64,000 bases of DNA from an uncultured Ruminococcus sp. (GTDB lineage: Bacteria; Bacillota; Clostridia; Oscillospirales; Acutalibacteraceae), in NCBI GenBank assembly GCA_900539465.1, contig UQCF01000011.1, forward strand, positions 1 to 64,000, given 5' to 3'. Below the pieces are notes generated by a model. The model was given only the letters and a program-made list of their open reading frames with translations, searched no databases and was not told the origin of the DNA. Shown in pieces: positions 43,201 to 52,137 of the stretch (position 1 is its first letter; each line of letters starts with the position of its first letter). The position numbers and the translations under genes are program-made.

Positions 43201-43820
43201 ATTTTGAGAGGACCCACGCGGCTTTCAAGCTCCGAGAGTATATCGCGCAGTCTGACCATATTCTCTTCTGCCTGCTCAAGCCTGCGGTTAGCGTCCGTCC
43301 TGCGGTAGCGGTAGTGGGAAATACCAGCCGCCTCCTCGAGCATCTCGCGTCTTTGACCCGATTTTGACGAAATGAGGTCGGCAACTCTGCCCTGGCTTAC
43401 AAGGGAGTAGCCGTCTCTGCCGAGACCCGTATCCATAAACAGCTCGTGAATATCGCGCAGCCTCACCGTTTCGGCATTGAGCTTATATTCGCTCTCGCCG
43501 GAGCGGTAGTAACGCCTTGTAACCGCAACCTCGTCACTGTCGCAAGAGAGGGAGCGGTCTTTGTTATCAAGGCGCAGGGTTACCTCGGCATAGCCCAAAG
43601 GTCTTCTTATCTTTGTGCCGCCGAATATAACGTCCTCCATTTTGGAGCCGCGCAGATTTTTGGTGGACTGCTCACCGAGAACCCAGCGCACAGCGTCGGC
43701 AATGTTGCTTTTGCCGGAGCCGTTGGGTCCCACCACGGCAGTTATTCCGCTGCCGAAATTAAACACCGTTTTATCCGGGAATGATTTAAATCCCTGCATT
43801 TCAAGCGCTTTAAGTATCAT
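40251..43820 (-). CDS. smc: Chromosome segregation protein SMC
   Basis: 1189 residues, full length. The ABC head is built from the N-terminal Walker A (GPNGSGKSNIADAVRWVLGE, residues about 31-50) and the C-terminal signature LLSGGEKGLSAIALLFAI with Walker B CIFDEVEAALDD. Two long coiled coils flank a hinge (GIHGTLSQLISVDAEYAAAV, then the GGSITGGS loop). The signature has Gly where Thr is usual (GEKGLSA against GEKTLSA). SMC forms condensin with ScpA and ScpB. It lies 4 bases after the radical SAM gene. Confidence 0.96.
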   Translation of the reverse strand: MILKALEMQGFKSFPDKTVFNFGSGITAVVGPNGSGKSNIADAVRWVLGEQSTKNLRGSKMEDVIFGGTKIRRPLGYAEVTLRLDNKDRSLSCDSDEVAVTRRYYRSGESEYKLNAETVRLRDIHELFMDTGLGRDGYSLVSQGRVADLISSKSGQRREMLEEAAGISHYRYRRTDANRRLEQAEENMVRLRDILSELESRVGPLKIQSEKAQKFLVLAKDKKNLEIGLWLHTIESSKKRLKEQEDKLNIAKAQYEAAGEQLEEIRDEIDGAISAGQNINEKIDEIRKHRRHSEEQSSQRESVIAVERNTIEHNLNTVERLKKDVSDASDTENSLQRQIDEGTKAIEEIYENIKTKKQSLDEATAKINSVRDENSEYAQKSAEIAQKITELTNGISEKRIDETTAVSSIEEISARIANIDSVLLSRAEYVNTLSDAAAKCRAELDELSEKAKEAANAVSGYNMRVQAKSDKVQKLKEDIDSKTLEIHQKTGRIHILQDMEKNMEGYSGSVKAIIRQSKGGMLKGIHGTLSQLISVDAEYAAAVETALGNAVQNIVTDSESDAKRAIAYLKESKGGRATFLPLTSVKAKDFTEKGLEECYGFVDMADKLLDYDGKYSQIIRSLLGRTAVAEDLDSAVAIAKKYSYRFKIVTLDGQVVNAGGSITGGSRGQNAGILNRSNEIDRLGAAVNSLENAAKALKEEYKQLAEELSFASSQLDGAKADLTRIQEDIIRKESEYELSQGKLDTANAALDELRREKQRSNQRISELKILKNEAEQEIESLNSKMAKLQDEMAENSGTREELEKKKEELSLLRSQIDLDILSLQKDAQARREAVEILQRRMEGHEGRVEDLNSEIAAILKANEEIEQKIAVLTAEAKDFSAAAEEDGRQIEELQNMHADCDAKDAKLRVEERMKTAEREKISGELSRLEERKASMEKQLDDAVNKLYDEYQLTRREAEDMNIVIEDYPKAQRELQEIKGKIRSLGNVNVGAIEEYEEVSQRYEFMSAQLEDIEKSRAELDKLIKELTDKMSEQFREQFQRINSFFGETFVELFGGGKAELILENQLNVLECNIEIKVQPPGKNVQNIDLLSGGEKGLSAIALLFAILKVSPSPFCIFDEVEAALDDVNVTRYAKYVRRMTKNTQFILITHRRGTMEEADVLYGVTMQEEGVSKLLELKTAEMAKKLGIA

Positions 43821-43824
43821 AAAT

Positions 43825-44817
43825 TTATTCCTTTACAAAAATCTGATATTTTTTCAGACTGTCACATTCTTTTATTATACATTCGTAGCCGTTTTCGCGC
43901 ATTTTTAAAAGATTTGCCTTTTTTTGACCCATTGCCTGCGAAAGTGCGCCGGCGGGCACAAAAATGTTGTAGCTTTTATTTTTCGGAAGTCCGGACAGCT
44001 CCGAAAACATGAGAGAATAATATATTTTGTTTTGGCAAAGTTCCTTAAAAGCCGGGTGAAACGCTCCCGCGAGCATACCGCCCTCCACCCCTCCGCCGGA
44101 GTGAAGACCCACTCTTATAACATTGATGTTCTCTTTATAAAACATCAAAATAAGCTCGGCACATATATCTGTTGCCTCGTCAAGAGTTTGCGGAATATAC
44201 TCGCCCGAGCGATAAAGCTCCGCCAACGGCGTATCGTCCATAACTATTGTGGGGTATATCCTCACAGTGTCGGGGCGCAGCTTGATTATCTCTTTTGCCG
44301 TGTATATGCTCTCGTTTTTGTCGGAGCCGTAAAGCCCCGTCATCATCTGAAGCCCCGTCTCAAAGCCGTATTGCTTTAAAAGCGCGGTCGCTTTTCTAAC
44401 GTCCTCTGCCGTGTGCCCTCTTTTGTTTAAGAGAAGAACCTTATCATCCATGCTCTGTGCGCCGAGTTCAACGGCATTTACGCCGTATTCTTTTAAAATT
44501 CGGCAAATTTCATCGTCTATCGCGTCGGGGCGGGTAGAAATTCTGATACCCGTGAATTTTTCACCGTCAAGGTGCTCTTTTGCCGCGCTCAAGAGCTCGG
44601 TCATATACTCGCGCTCTATCGCGGTGAAGCTGCCGCCGAAAAAAGCTATCTGCGCGTCTTTTAAATTCGGGTCTTTTTCGGCAACCGCACAGGCGGCGTG
44701 AACGTCATCGGCGGTTATGCTCTTTGTTTGACCCGAAATGCTTTTTTGGTTGCAAAAGCTGCACTGATGCGGGCAGCCCTTGTGCGGCACAAACAGTGCT
44801 ACGCTCGTATGCTTCAA
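43825..44817 (-). CDS. Radical SAM protein (Elp3/MiaB/NifB-like fold), unknown substrate
   Basis: 330 residues. The [4Fe-4S] motif is C-P-H-Q-C-S-F-C (GCPHQCSFCNQKSISGQ) in C-x3-C-x2-C spacing, followed by FFGGSFTAIE. Other radical SAM strands are ISTRPDAIDDEICRILKEYG, VELGAQSMDDKVL and LNKRGHTAEDV. This resembles clostridial proteins annotated as Elp3-like or oxygen-independent coproporphyrinogen-type enzymes, but no acetyltransferase or TRAM domain is attached. It overlaps rnc by 4 bases and precedes smc by 4, as in related Clostridia. The substrate is unknown. Confidence 0.85.
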   Translation of the reverse strand: MKHTSVALFVPHKGCPHQCSFCNQKSISGQTKSITADDVHAACAVAEKDPNLKDAQIAFFGGSFTAIEREYMTELLSAAKEHLDGEKFTGIRISTRPDAIDDEICRILKEYGVNAVELGAQSMDDKVLLLNKRGHTAEDVRKATALLKQYGFETGLQMMTGLYGSDKNESIYTAKEIIKLRPDTVRIYPTIVMDDTPLAELYRSGEYIPQTLDEATDICAELILMFYKENINVIRVGLHSGGGVEGGMLAGAFHPAFKELCQNKIYYSLMFSELSGLPKNKSYNIFVPAGALSQAMGQKKANLLKMRENGYECIIKECDSLKKYQIFVKE

Positions 44818-45494
44818 AGCCCCATCAGCTCCAAAGCCTCTTTTGCGGCAAGCTGCTCCGCCTTCTTTTTGCTGGTGCCCACGCCCTTGCCTATGACGTT
44901 TGAGTTGAGATGCACCTCAACCTCAAACCTTTTGTTGTGGTCGGGACCCGACTCTTTAACGAGCACATATTCTATAACTTCACCGGGATTTTTCTGAATA
45001 ACCTCTTGCAAAACGGTTTTGTAATCTTTAAATCCGCGGTGTTCTTCAACCGCTTTATCAACGTATTTCAGCACAAATTTTTTGGCTTCTTCTATACCGC
45101 CGTCAAGATATATTGCGGCTATCAGTGCCTCAAAAGCATCTGCCAAAATAGAGGGTCTGTCGCTGCCGCCGGTGCACATTTCGCCCTTGCCCAAGAGCAG
45201 ATATTCTCCCAGACCCAACTGACGTGCAAATGAGCTTAACGAATTTTCACAAACCGTTGCCGCGCGGAGCTTTGTAAGCTCACCCTCCGGCAAATCTTTA
45301 AAATTCAAGTAAAAATGCTCGGCTGTTATTATTCCGAGAACGGAGTCGCCCAAAAACTCAAGTCTTTCGTTGCTTTTGTTATGACCCTCGTTGCACTCAT
45401 TAGCATAAGAGGTATGCGTGAGTGCCCTTTGAAGCAGACGCTCGTCTTTGAATTTGTAGCCGACCGACTGCTGTAATTTTTCTAACTTTTTCAT
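44814..45494 (-). CDS. rnc: Ribonuclease III
   Basis: 226 residues. It cuts double-stranded RNA, including rRNA precursors. The catalytic domain has the signature RLEFLGDSVLGIITAEHFYL (acid residues Glu/Asp) and later DAFEALIAAIYLDGG. A C-terminal double-stranded RNA-binding domain follows (YKTVLQEVIQKN to VGTSKKKAEQLAAKEAL). It overlaps trmFO by 4 bases and the radical SAM gene by 4, so it is one coupled run. Confidence 0.96.
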   Translation of the reverse strand: MKKLEKLQQSVGYKFKDERLLQRALTHTSYANECNEGHNKSNERLEFLGDSVLGIITAEHFYLNFKDLPEGELTKLRAATVCENSLSSFARQLGLGEYLLLGKGEMCTGGSDRPSILADAFEALIAAIYLDGGIEEAKKFVLKYVDKAVEEHRGFKDYKTVLQEVIQKNPGEVIEYVLVKESGPDHNKRFEVEVHLNSNVIGKGVGTSKKKAEQLAAKEALELMGL

Positions 45495-46795
45495 ATATTC
45501 TGCGCCTCCTTTTGCATGAAATCCATGCTTCTTTGCGCCAATGCCTCATATCGAAGCTTTTTATCTCTTATCTTATCCCGAAGCGGAGGCAAAACGCCGA
45601 AGTTTGCCCCCATGGGCTGAAAGTTTTTAACGCTTTCATCGCTTATATATCTGCTGAGTGCGCCTATCATCGTAAAGGGCGGCAATATTATGCTCTCTTT
45701 GCCCTCAAGGCGTCTCGCCGTGTTTATGCCTGCCATTATTCCCGAAGCGGCGGATTCCATATACCCCTCCACACCGGTTATCTGACCTGCAAAGAAAAGA
45801 TTTTCTCTTTTTCTGAATGAAAAATCGCCGTTCAAATGCCTCGGGGAGTCTATAAACGTGTTGCGGTGCATAACGCCGTATCTCAAAAACTCCGCATTTT
45901 TGAGCGCAGGTATCATTGAAAAAACTCTTTTTTGCTCGCCGAATTTAAGGTTTGTCTGAAAGCCGACGAGGTTATACATCGTGCCGTCCGCATTCTCTTT
46001 GCGAAGCTGCAATGCCGCCCACGGTCTGTGAGAAGTTCTCGGGTCAACAAGGCCCACCGGCTTCAGCGGGCCGAAACGCATTGTATCTTTGCCTCTTGAA
46101 GCGAGCACTTCTATTGGCATACAGCCCTCGTACACGTCTTTTTTCTTGTCAAAAGAGTGAAGCGGCGCAGATTCCGCATTTATAAGCTCCTCATAAAACG
46201 CCTCATACTCTTCTTTATTCATCGGGCAGTTTATATAATCGTCCTCGCCGCCCCTGTCATAGCGCGACTGTGTGAACGCACTTTTCATATCAACGCTATC
46301 TGCCGAAACAATCGGCGCGGCGGCGTCAAAAAAGCTGAGACTTCCGCCGCAGAGCTCTTTTATTTTTTGTGCCAAAGGCTCGGAAGCGAGCGGACCTGCC
46401 GCTATTATAACATTGCCCTCGGGTATATCGGTGACCTCGCAGGCTTCGATTTTTATAAGCGGATGCGACTTGATTTTTTCGGTGACGAGAAGTGAGAACT
46501 TATCTCTGTCCACCGCAAGTGCGCCGCCTGCCGGAACGCGCGTCTCTTTGGCACACTCGGTGCAAAGCGAACCGAGCAAACTCATCTCTGCCTTTAAAAG
46601 CCCTGCGGCAGAGCCCAAACGCTCTGCCTTTAATGAGTTGGAGCATACAAGCTCCGCCAGCATATCGCTTTTGTGTGCAGGGGATTTTTTTAGAGGCTTC
46701 ATCTCTTTGAGAATGACGTTTATGCCCCTGTTTGCAAGTGCCCATGCCGCCTCTGTTCCTGCAAGCCCTCCGCCGACTACGGTTACGGTGTTCAT
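45491..46795 (-). CDS. trmFO: Methylenetetrahydrofolate-tRNA-(uracil-54-C5)-methyltransferase TrmFO
   Basis: 434 residues. It makes ribothymidine-54 in tRNA, using FAD and methylene-tetrahydrofolate. The flavin motif is VTVVGGGLAGTEAAWALANR, and the catalytic Cys segment ELVCSNSLKAERLGSAAGLL is intact. The C-terminal QITGVEGYMESAASGIMAGI is diagnostic of the family. It overlaps topA by 4 bases; trmFO after topA is usual in Firmicutes. Confidence 0.96.
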   Translation of the reverse strand: MNTVTVVGGGLAGTEAAWALANRGINVILKEMKPLKKSPAHKSDMLAELVCSNSLKAERLGSAAGLLKAEMSLLGSLCTECAKETRVPAGGALAVDRDKFSLLVTEKIKSHPLIKIEACEVTDIPEGNVIIAAGPLASEPLAQKIKELCGGSLSFFDAAAPIVSADSVDMKSAFTQSRYDRGGEDDYINCPMNKEEYEAFYEELINAESAPLHSFDKKKDVYEGCMPIEVLASRGKDTMRFGPLKPVGLVDPRTSHRPWAALQLRKENADGTMYNLVGFQTNLKFGEQKRVFSMIPALKNAEFLRYGVMHRNTFIDSPRHLNGDFSFRKRENLFFAGQITGVEGYMESAASGIMAGINTARRLEGKESIILPPFTMIGALSRYISDESVKNFQPMGANFGVLPPLRDKIRDKKLRYEALAQRSMDFMQKEAQNI

Positions 46796-48921
46796 TCGGC
46801 GTCGTCCTTCTTTTTGGATTTGCGCTCTGCCTTTTTCTCAAAGCCGCAGCTTTCGTCAAGGCAGACAAGCATGCCTCCCTTGCGCTTAAAGAGCGATTTG
46901 CCGCACTTGGGGCAGGTTTCGTCCGTGGGCTTATCCCACGTCATAAAATCGCACTTCGGCCAGCTTTCGCAGCCGTAGAAGGTGTGACCTTTTTTAGACC
47001 TTTTCTCAATAACCTGACTGCCGCACTTGGGGCATTTTGCCGAGGTTTTTAATACAAGCGGCTTTGCGTTTTTGCACTCGGGGTAGCCGGGGCAGGCAAG
47101 GAATTTGCCGAAACGTCCGGTTTTTATCACCATGAGTCTGCCGCATTTTTCGCAGGGAATATCGGTAACGTCTTCTTCAAGCTGAATTTTAACGTCTTTC
47201 ATATCTTCTTTTGCCTTTTGAAGGGTTTTGTCAAACTCATCATAAAAGCCGTGAAGCATCTCGACATAATTCTCTTTGCCCTCGCCGATTTCATCAAGCT
47301 GTGTTTCCATCTGCGCGGTGAATTTGGCGTTGACTATTTTGGGGAAACGCTCTTTTAAAAGACCCGTTGTTGCCTCGCCCAATTCTGTGGGGATAAGCAT
47401 TTTTGCCTGCCTTTTGACGTATTCTCTTTTGATTATGGTTGTGATGATTGTGGCATATGTGCTGGGTCGGCCGATGCCGTTTTCCTCCATAGCCTTAATG
47501 AGCGAAGCCTCGGTGTATCTTGCCGGGGGCTGTGTGAAATGCTGATTGCCGACAAGCTCTTTTAATTTGAGCGAATCGTCCTTGTTAAGCTCCGGAAGTT
47601 TTTTGTTGCTGTCGCTGTTTTCGGAATCGGTGCTCTCTTCATAAAGAGAGGTGAAGCCGTCGAACTTAATGCTGTAGCCTGCCGCGGAGAAAAGGCAGTA
47701 TCTGCCGTTTGACGCGTCCTCTTCCGTGGCACCGGTTATCTCTGCTCTTACCGTGTTTTGAACACAGCTTGCCATAAGGCTTGCGATAAAACGCTTCCAG
47801 ATAAGGGTATAAAGCTTATACTGGTCAGCCGAGAGACTGCCCTTGACCTTTTCGGGTGTGAGCGAGGGCGATGTGGGGCGGATTGCCTCGTGGCCGTCCT
47901 GCGCGTTGCTTCCGGATTTAAAATATCTCGGCTTTTCGGGCAGATATTTTTCGCCGAAAGCCTCTGCTATATACTGATTCGCCGCCGCGCGCGCTTCTTC
48001 GGATATCCTGAGAGAGTCCGTTCTCATATATGTTATAAGACCCGTTGTGCCTATGCCGGCAACGTCAACACCTTCATAAAGCTCCTGCGCTGTTCGCATG
48101 GTTCTTTGCGGCTGAAAGCCGAGCTTGCGCGAAGCCTCCTGCTGCAATGTAGAGGTGATAAAGGGCGGTGCGGGGTTCTTTTTGCGCGTGCCTTTTTTGA
48201 GTGATGTGACGGTGTATTTCGCACCGTCAAGGCGGGCGATATAAGAATCTGCCTGCTCTTTGGTCGTGATTTTTACCTTGCCTGTTTCATCGCCCGTGAA
48301 CGAAGCGGAAAACATCTTTCTGCACGGCGCGGTGAACTTTGCGTCAAGTGACCAATATTCCTCGGGCTTAAACGCTCTTATCTCGTTTTCGCGGTCAACA
48401 ATAAGTCTTACCGCAACGCTCTGAACACGCCCGGCAGAAAGACCGCGGCGGATTTTTTGAGAAATAAAGGGACTGAGCTTATAACCCACAAGGCGGTCGA
48501 GTATTCTTCTTGCCTGCTGTGCGTTTACAAGGTCCATATCTATTGAGCGCGGCTCTTTCATGCCCGCTTCTATACCGCTTTTTGTGATTTCGTGAAAAGT
48601 TATTCTGTTCTTTTTATCGGTGTCAAGACCCAAAAGTGCGGCGAGGTGCCAGGATATGGCTTCTCCCTCGCGGTCGGGGTCGGTTGCGAGATATACATAG
48701 TCGCTTTCGGCAACCTTTTCTTTAAGCTCTTTGACCAGAGCCTCTTTGCCCTTTATAACGGCATATTTCGGCGCAAAATCGTTTTTTATATCTACGCTCA
48801 GCCTTGCCGCCGGCAAATCTCTGACGTGACCCATTGACGCGGTTACGTCATAATCCTTGCCGAGGTATTTTTTTATTGTTTTTACTTTTGTAGGGGACTC
48901 CACGATTATAAGTTTTGACAT
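46792..48921 (-). CDS. topA: DNA topoisomerase I
   Basis: About 709 residues from the ATG at 48921, eight bases behind AGGATG (two earlier in-frame ATGs exist). It relaxes negative supercoils. A TOPRIM domain (LIIVESPTKVKTIKKYLG) is followed by the ring core with SAGRVQSVAVRLIVDRENEI and the catalytic Tyr in GLITYMRTDSLRIS. Three C-terminal zinc ribbons are present: CEKCGRLMV with CPGYPEC, CPKCGSQVI with CESWPKC, and CPKCGKSLF with CLDESC. The tail is Lys-rich. It lies 19 bases after dprA. Confidence 0.96.
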   Translation of the reverse strand: MSKLIIVESPTKVKTIKKYLGKDYDVTASMGHVRDLPAARLSVDIKNDFAPKYAVIKGKEALVKELKEKVAESDYVYLATDPDREGEAISWHLAALLGLDTDKKNRITFHEITKSGIEAGMKEPRSIDMDLVNAQQARRILDRLVGYKLSPFISQKIRRGLSAGRVQSVAVRLIVDRENEIRAFKPEEYWSLDAKFTAPCRKMFSASFTGDETGKVKITTKEQADSYIARLDGAKYTVTSLKKGTRKKNPAPPFITSTLQQEASRKLGFQPQRTMRTAQELYEGVDVAGIGTTGLITYMRTDSLRISEEARAAANQYIAEAFGEKYLPEKPRYFKSGSNAQDGHEAIRPTSPSLTPEKVKGSLSADQYKLYTLIWKRFIASLMASCVQNTVRAEITGATEEDASNGRYCLFSAAGYSIKFDGFTSLYEESTDSENSDSNKKLPELNKDDSLKLKELVGNQHFTQPPARYTEASLIKAMEENGIGRPSTYATIITTIIKREYVKRQAKMLIPTELGEATTGLLKERFPKIVNAKFTAQMETQLDEIGEGKENYVEMLHGFYDEFDKTLQKAKEDMKDVKIQLEEDVTDIPCEKCGRLMVIKTGRFGKFLACPGYPECKNAKPLVLKTSAKCPKCGSQVIEKRSKKGHTFYGCESWPKCDFMTWDKPTDETCPKCGKSLFKRKGGMLVCLDESCGFEKKAERKSKKKDDAE

Positions 48922-48940
48922 AGACATCATCCTATTAAGT

Positions 48941-50128
48941 TTATTTTAAGCTGTACATTTTTCCCTCTCCGGAGCATATAAGCTCCGCGAGCTCAAGCTC
49001 TGTGACCGCCTTGAACAGCTTTGAAAAATCAAGGCCGGTCTTTCGTTTAATATCGTCTATATGTATCGGCTTGTCAGAAAATACCGCATAAACCGATTTT
49101 GCCTCTTGCGAGAGCGAGTCAAGGTCTTTAACACGCTCAAATATGCTCCCGTTAAAAGGCACGTCCTTTTCTTCCTGCTTGGTTTTTGTGTTGATGTTTG
49201 AAACAGAGCCGCTGATTTTGAGCTGAGTTTCGATTTTTTCGGCATCAATCGCTTTCGGGTATTTTGCCGCATAACCCGAGAGCACATCCATCGCCGAGAA
49301 AACGGGCTTTGCGCCGTCGCTTATCAGCTTGTGAACGCCTGTGAATTTGTCGCTCATAACATCGCCCGGCACGGCAAAAACATCTCTGCCCTGCTCAAGT
49401 GCCAGACCTGCCGTGATAAGCGAGCCGCTTTTTACACCTGCTTCTATGACAACCGTCCCGTGTGAAAGACCCGAAATAATGCGGTTTCTTATCGGAAAAG
49501 TTCTCGCAGACGCGGGAGTGAACGGCGGATATTCTGTTATAAGCGCACCGTTTGCGGCTATCTGCTCGCGCAAAAGTCTGTTTGCCTCTAAATATTTTGC
49601 GCCGAAGCCGTTGCCGAGCACCGCAACGGTTTTGCCGCCTGCCTCAAGCGCACCCGTATGCGCCGCGCTGTCAACGCCCAAAGCCCCTCCGCTTATGACA
49701 ACCGCGCCCGAACGTGTGAGTGAAGCCGACAGACTTTTGGCAACGGAAAGGCTGTTTTCATCCGCCTCTCTTGTGCCGACGACCGCTATGGCGATTTTAT
49801 GTATCAAAAACCTGAGGTCGCCCTGATAATACAACACTGCGGGCAAATCGTCAAGAGGTTTTAACATTCTGGGATAAAGTTTATCCTCCGGCGTTACGGC
49901 TTTGTATGAATTTTTGCGGCAAACCTCCAAGGTTTCATACGCCTTTTCTATCGGCGTTAATTTAAGCTTTGAAAGCTGTGAGGGAGTGAATATGCCCGAA
50001 AGCTTCCACTCGTATTCGCCCGCCTCATAAAAAGCTTTTGCAGAGCCGAAGTAAGAGAGCATTTCTCCCGTTCTGCGGCATCCTGCGCCCAATGCATGCT
50101 GATACCAAACCCAATGCTCAATCGCCAT
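48941..50128 (-). CDS. dprA: DNA-processing protein DprA
   Basis: 395 residues. DprA binds incoming single-stranded DNA and loads RecA in natural transformation. An N-terminal SAM-like region precedes the Rossmann core. The core has VVISGGALGVDSAAHTGALE, LGNGFGAKYLEANRLLREQI and FPIRNRIISGLSHGTVVIEA, then GSLITAGLALEQGRDVFAVP. A C-terminal winged helix follows. It overlaps the TrmH gene by 11 bases. Presence in non-competent clostridia is common, so competence should not be assumed. Confidence 0.94.
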   Translation of the reverse strand: MAIEHWVWYQHALGAGCRRTGEMLSYFGSAKAFYEAGEYEWKLSGIFTPSQLSKLKLTPIEKAYETLEVCRKNSYKAVTPEDKLYPRMLKPLDDLPAVLYYQGDLRFLIHKIAIAVVGTREADENSLSVAKSLSASLTRSGAVVISGGALGVDSAAHTGALEAGGKTVAVLGNGFGAKYLEANRLLREQIAANGALITEYPPFTPASARTFPIRNRIISGLSHGTVVIEAGVKSGSLITAGLALEQGRDVFAVPGDVMSDKFTGVHKLISDGAKPVFSAMDVLSGYAAKYPKAIDAEKIETQLKISGSVSNINTKTKQEEKDVPFNGSIFERVKDLDSLSQEAKSVYAVFSDKPIHIDDIKRKTGLDFSKLFKAVTELELAELICSGEGKMYSLK

Positions 50129-50912
50129 GGCGCACCATCTCCCACATCAAGATAGCGGCGGCGGTCGAGGCATTGAGCGACTCGGCTCTGCCGCGCATAG
50201 GTATTGTTGCCAAAGCTTTGCAGGCGTCCATGGTTCTTTTTTCTACCCCGTTGCCCTCGTTGCCCACAACGCATATAACCCCGCCGTCAAAGCAAAGGTC
50301 GGTGATTTTTTCTGCTTTTGCGCTCGGTGTGGAGGCAAGCGTCAGCATACCGCCCTCGTCTGCCGATTTTAAAAATGACGGAGCGTCATCGCAAACAAAA
50401 ATATTGAGCCTGAAAAACGCACCCATAGAAGCGCGCAGTGCTTTTGGGTTAAACACGTCGCACCCTCCGCAAACGATAAGTCCGTCTATGCCGAGAGCCT
50501 CTGCGGTTCTTGCCGCGGAGCCGATATTGGACGGGTCCTGAACATTCTCAAGCAAAACATATTTGCCGGCAAAATCTATTTTATCTGCTTTATAGATTTT
50601 GTCAACCGCCGAGCAAACGCCAAATATGCCCTGAGGAGATTTTGTATCGCCCAAGCGCAAAGCAACATCGGTGCTTATTTTGTAGCTGTCTTTTGCAAAA
50701 GAAAGCAGTGCCGCACAAACCTCGGGGAACTTTTTTTGAGCGGATTCGGTGAAAAAGAATTGCAAAACAGATACGCCGCTTTTAAGAGCATCCGAACAAA
50801 GGCGGGCACCCTCAATAAAAAACATATTGTTTTTTCTTCTTGCGGCGGCATCGTCACGCAAAGAGAGCGCAAATTTTATTTTTGCATTGGTGCGTGATGT
50901 AATATTCTCCAA
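50118..50912 (-). CDS. TrmH-family RNA 2'-O-methyltransferase
   Basis: 264 residues from a TTG at 50912, behind AGGGGTG (a longer ATG/TTG frame would overlap the operon terminator). The N-terminal substrate-binding domain starts NITSRTNAKIKFALSLRDDA. The SPOUT knot has VLLENVQDPSNIGSAARTAE, then ALGIDGLIVCGG, VVGNEGNGVEK and IPMRGRAESLNASTAAAILM. It modifies a 23S rRNA or tRNA ribose; the target is not predictable. It overlaps dprA. Confidence 0.9.
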   Translation of the reverse strand: MENITSRTNAKIKFALSLRDDAAARRKNNMFFIEGARLCSDALKSGVSVLQFFFTESAQKKFPEVCAALLSFAKDSYKISTDVALRLGDTKSPQGIFGVCSAVDKIYKADKIDFAGKYVLLENVQDPSNIGSAARTAEALGIDGLIVCGGCDVFNPKALRASMGAFFRLNIFVCDDAPSFLKSADEGGMLTLASTPSAKAEKITDLCFDGGVICVVGNEGNGVEKRTMDACKALATIPMRGRAESLNASTAAAILMWEMVRHGD

Positions 50913-50934
50913 TTTGTTTTCACCCCTGATTAGC

Positions 50935-50967
50935 AAAAAGTCACGCCCTTCTTAAAAAAGGGCGTGA
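50935..50967 (-). terminator. Terminator of the infC-rpmI-rplT operon
   Basis: TCACGCCC (50941-50948) and GGGCGTGA (50960-50967), with the A-run at 50935-50940 giving a U-tract on the minus strand. Confidence 0.85.
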
Positions 50968-50977
50968 TTACAGATTA

Positions 50978-51334
50978 TTATTTAAGAGCTTCTTTAGCCT
51001 TTTCTGTGAGGGCTGTGAATGCAGCCGGGTCTGCAATGGCTATCTCTGAGAGCATCTTACGGTTGAGTGTAATGCCCGCTTTGTTAAGACCGTTCATGAA
51101 TGTTGAGTAATTCATGCCGTTCATCTTAGCTGCTGCCGAGATACGGGTTATCCAAAGGCGGCGGAAATCACGCTTTTTCTGCTTGCGGCCGATGTAAGCA
51201 TACTGACCTGATTTCATTACTGCCTGTTTTGCTGTTTTAAAAAGCTTGCTCTTTGAGCCGTAGTAGCCCTTTGAAAGCTTAAGTACTTTATTTCTTCTCT
51301 TACGGGTCATTGTTGCACCCTTAATACGAGCCAT
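50978..51334 (-). CDS. rplT: 50S ribosomal protein L20
   Basis: 118 residues, the normal length. The N-terminus ARIKGATMTRKRRNKVLKLS and the segment GYYGSKSKLFKTAKQAVMKS are typical, as is RDFRRLWITRISAAAKMNGM. Besides assembling the 50S subunit, L20 represses this operon in Firmicutes by acting on its leader; a leader with an attenuator is present at 52138-52260. Confidence 0.97.
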   Translation of the reverse strand: MARIKGATMTRKRRNKVLKLSKGYYGSKSKLFKTAKQAVMKSGQYAYIGRKQKKRDFRRLWITRISAAAKMNGMNYSTFMNGLNKAGITLNRKMLSEIAIADPAAFTALTEKAKEALK

Positions 51335-51378
51335 AGTTAGTTACCTCCGAAAAATTAGTTTTCTTATTCCCGATGTTA

Positions 51379-51576
51379 TTATTTATAAGGAACAAGACGT
51401 TTGATCTGCTTCTGGTTTGTTTTGTCGGCAACAGCCGTCTTACGCAGACCTCTCTTGCGCTTTGTAGTCTTTTTGTTAAGGATGTGAGATTTGTTGGCAT
51501 GGGCGCGTATGGGTTTACCGTTTTTAGAGATCTTAAAGCGTTTCTTAGCGCCGCTGTGAGTTTTGATTTTAGGCAT
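51379..51576 (-). CDS. rpmI: 50S ribosomal protein L35
   Basis: 65 residues: PKIKTHSGAKKRFKISKNGK, then the KRAHANKSH-like segment and the basic end KTKRKRGLRKTA. It stands between infC and rplT in the usual order, with AAGGAGG upstream. Confidence 0.96.
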   Translation of the reverse strand: MPKIKTHSGAKKRFKISKNGKPIRAHANKSHILNKKTTKRKRGLRKTAVADKTNQKQIKRLVPYK

Positions 51577-51604
51577 GGTTTATCCTCCTTATTAAATTAC
51601 CTTT

Positions 51605-52123
51605 TTATTTGGCTGTCTTTGCCGCAAGGAACATCAGCATTGAGCGACCCTCGAGCTTTGCAGGTTTTTCGACTGTACCGTATTCTTCGCAGGCGGCGGC
51701 AAATTTTTTCATGGTTTCAAGACCGTGCTCGGGGTGAGCCATCTCTCTGCCTCTGAAGCGGATTGAAACTTTAACTCTGTTGCCTGCCTTTAAAAACTTA
51801 ATGGCATGACCGGCTTTTGTTTCAAAATCGTGTGTGTCGATATTTAAAGACAAACGAATTTCTTTAATCTCGACAACGCGCTGATTTTTCTTAGCTTCTT
51901 TTTCGCGTTTAGCCTGTTCAAAGCGGTATTTACCGTAATCCATAATCTTGCACACGGGCGGTTTTGCCTGCGGCGCGATTTTGACCAAATCAAAGTTGCC
52001 CTGCTCTGCCAGCTTAAGAGCCTCTGAACTCGACATTATGCCGAGCTGCTCGCCGGTGTTTGAGATTACTCTGATCTCTTTGTCACGGATTTCTTCGTTG
52101 ATCTGCAATTCTTTCGTACTGAT
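51605..52123 (-). CDS. infC: Translation initiation factor IF-3 (ATC start)
   Basis: 172 residues. Upstream of the conserved start STKELQINEEIRDKEIR the only well-placed codon is ATC at 52123, seven bases behind GGAGGTG; a TTG at 52129 touches that site. IF-3 itself rejects AUU/AUC-type starts, which is the known autoregulation of infC. The N-domain, the linker (PVCKIMDYGKYRFEQAKREK) and the C-domain (KVSIRFRGREMAHPEHGLE) are intact. The operon continues with rpmI and rplT. Confidence 0.92.
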   Translation of the reverse strand: MSTKELQINEEIRDKEIRVISNTGEQLGIMSSSEALKLAEQGNFDLVKIAPQAKPPVCKIMDYGKYRFEQAKREKEAKKNQRVVEIKEIRLSLNIDTHDFETKAGHAIKFLKAGNRVKVSIRFRGREMAHPEHGLETMKKFAAACEEYGTVEKPAKLEGRSMLMFLAAKTAK

Positions 52124-52137
52124 GTTCAAGCACCTCC

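Noticed and set aside
42402..43367. 321-codon plus-strand frame within smc
   Set aside because: Antisense to conserved SMC coiled coil, with no start signal; low-complexity Leu/Phe/Arg composition typical of antisense coiled coil.
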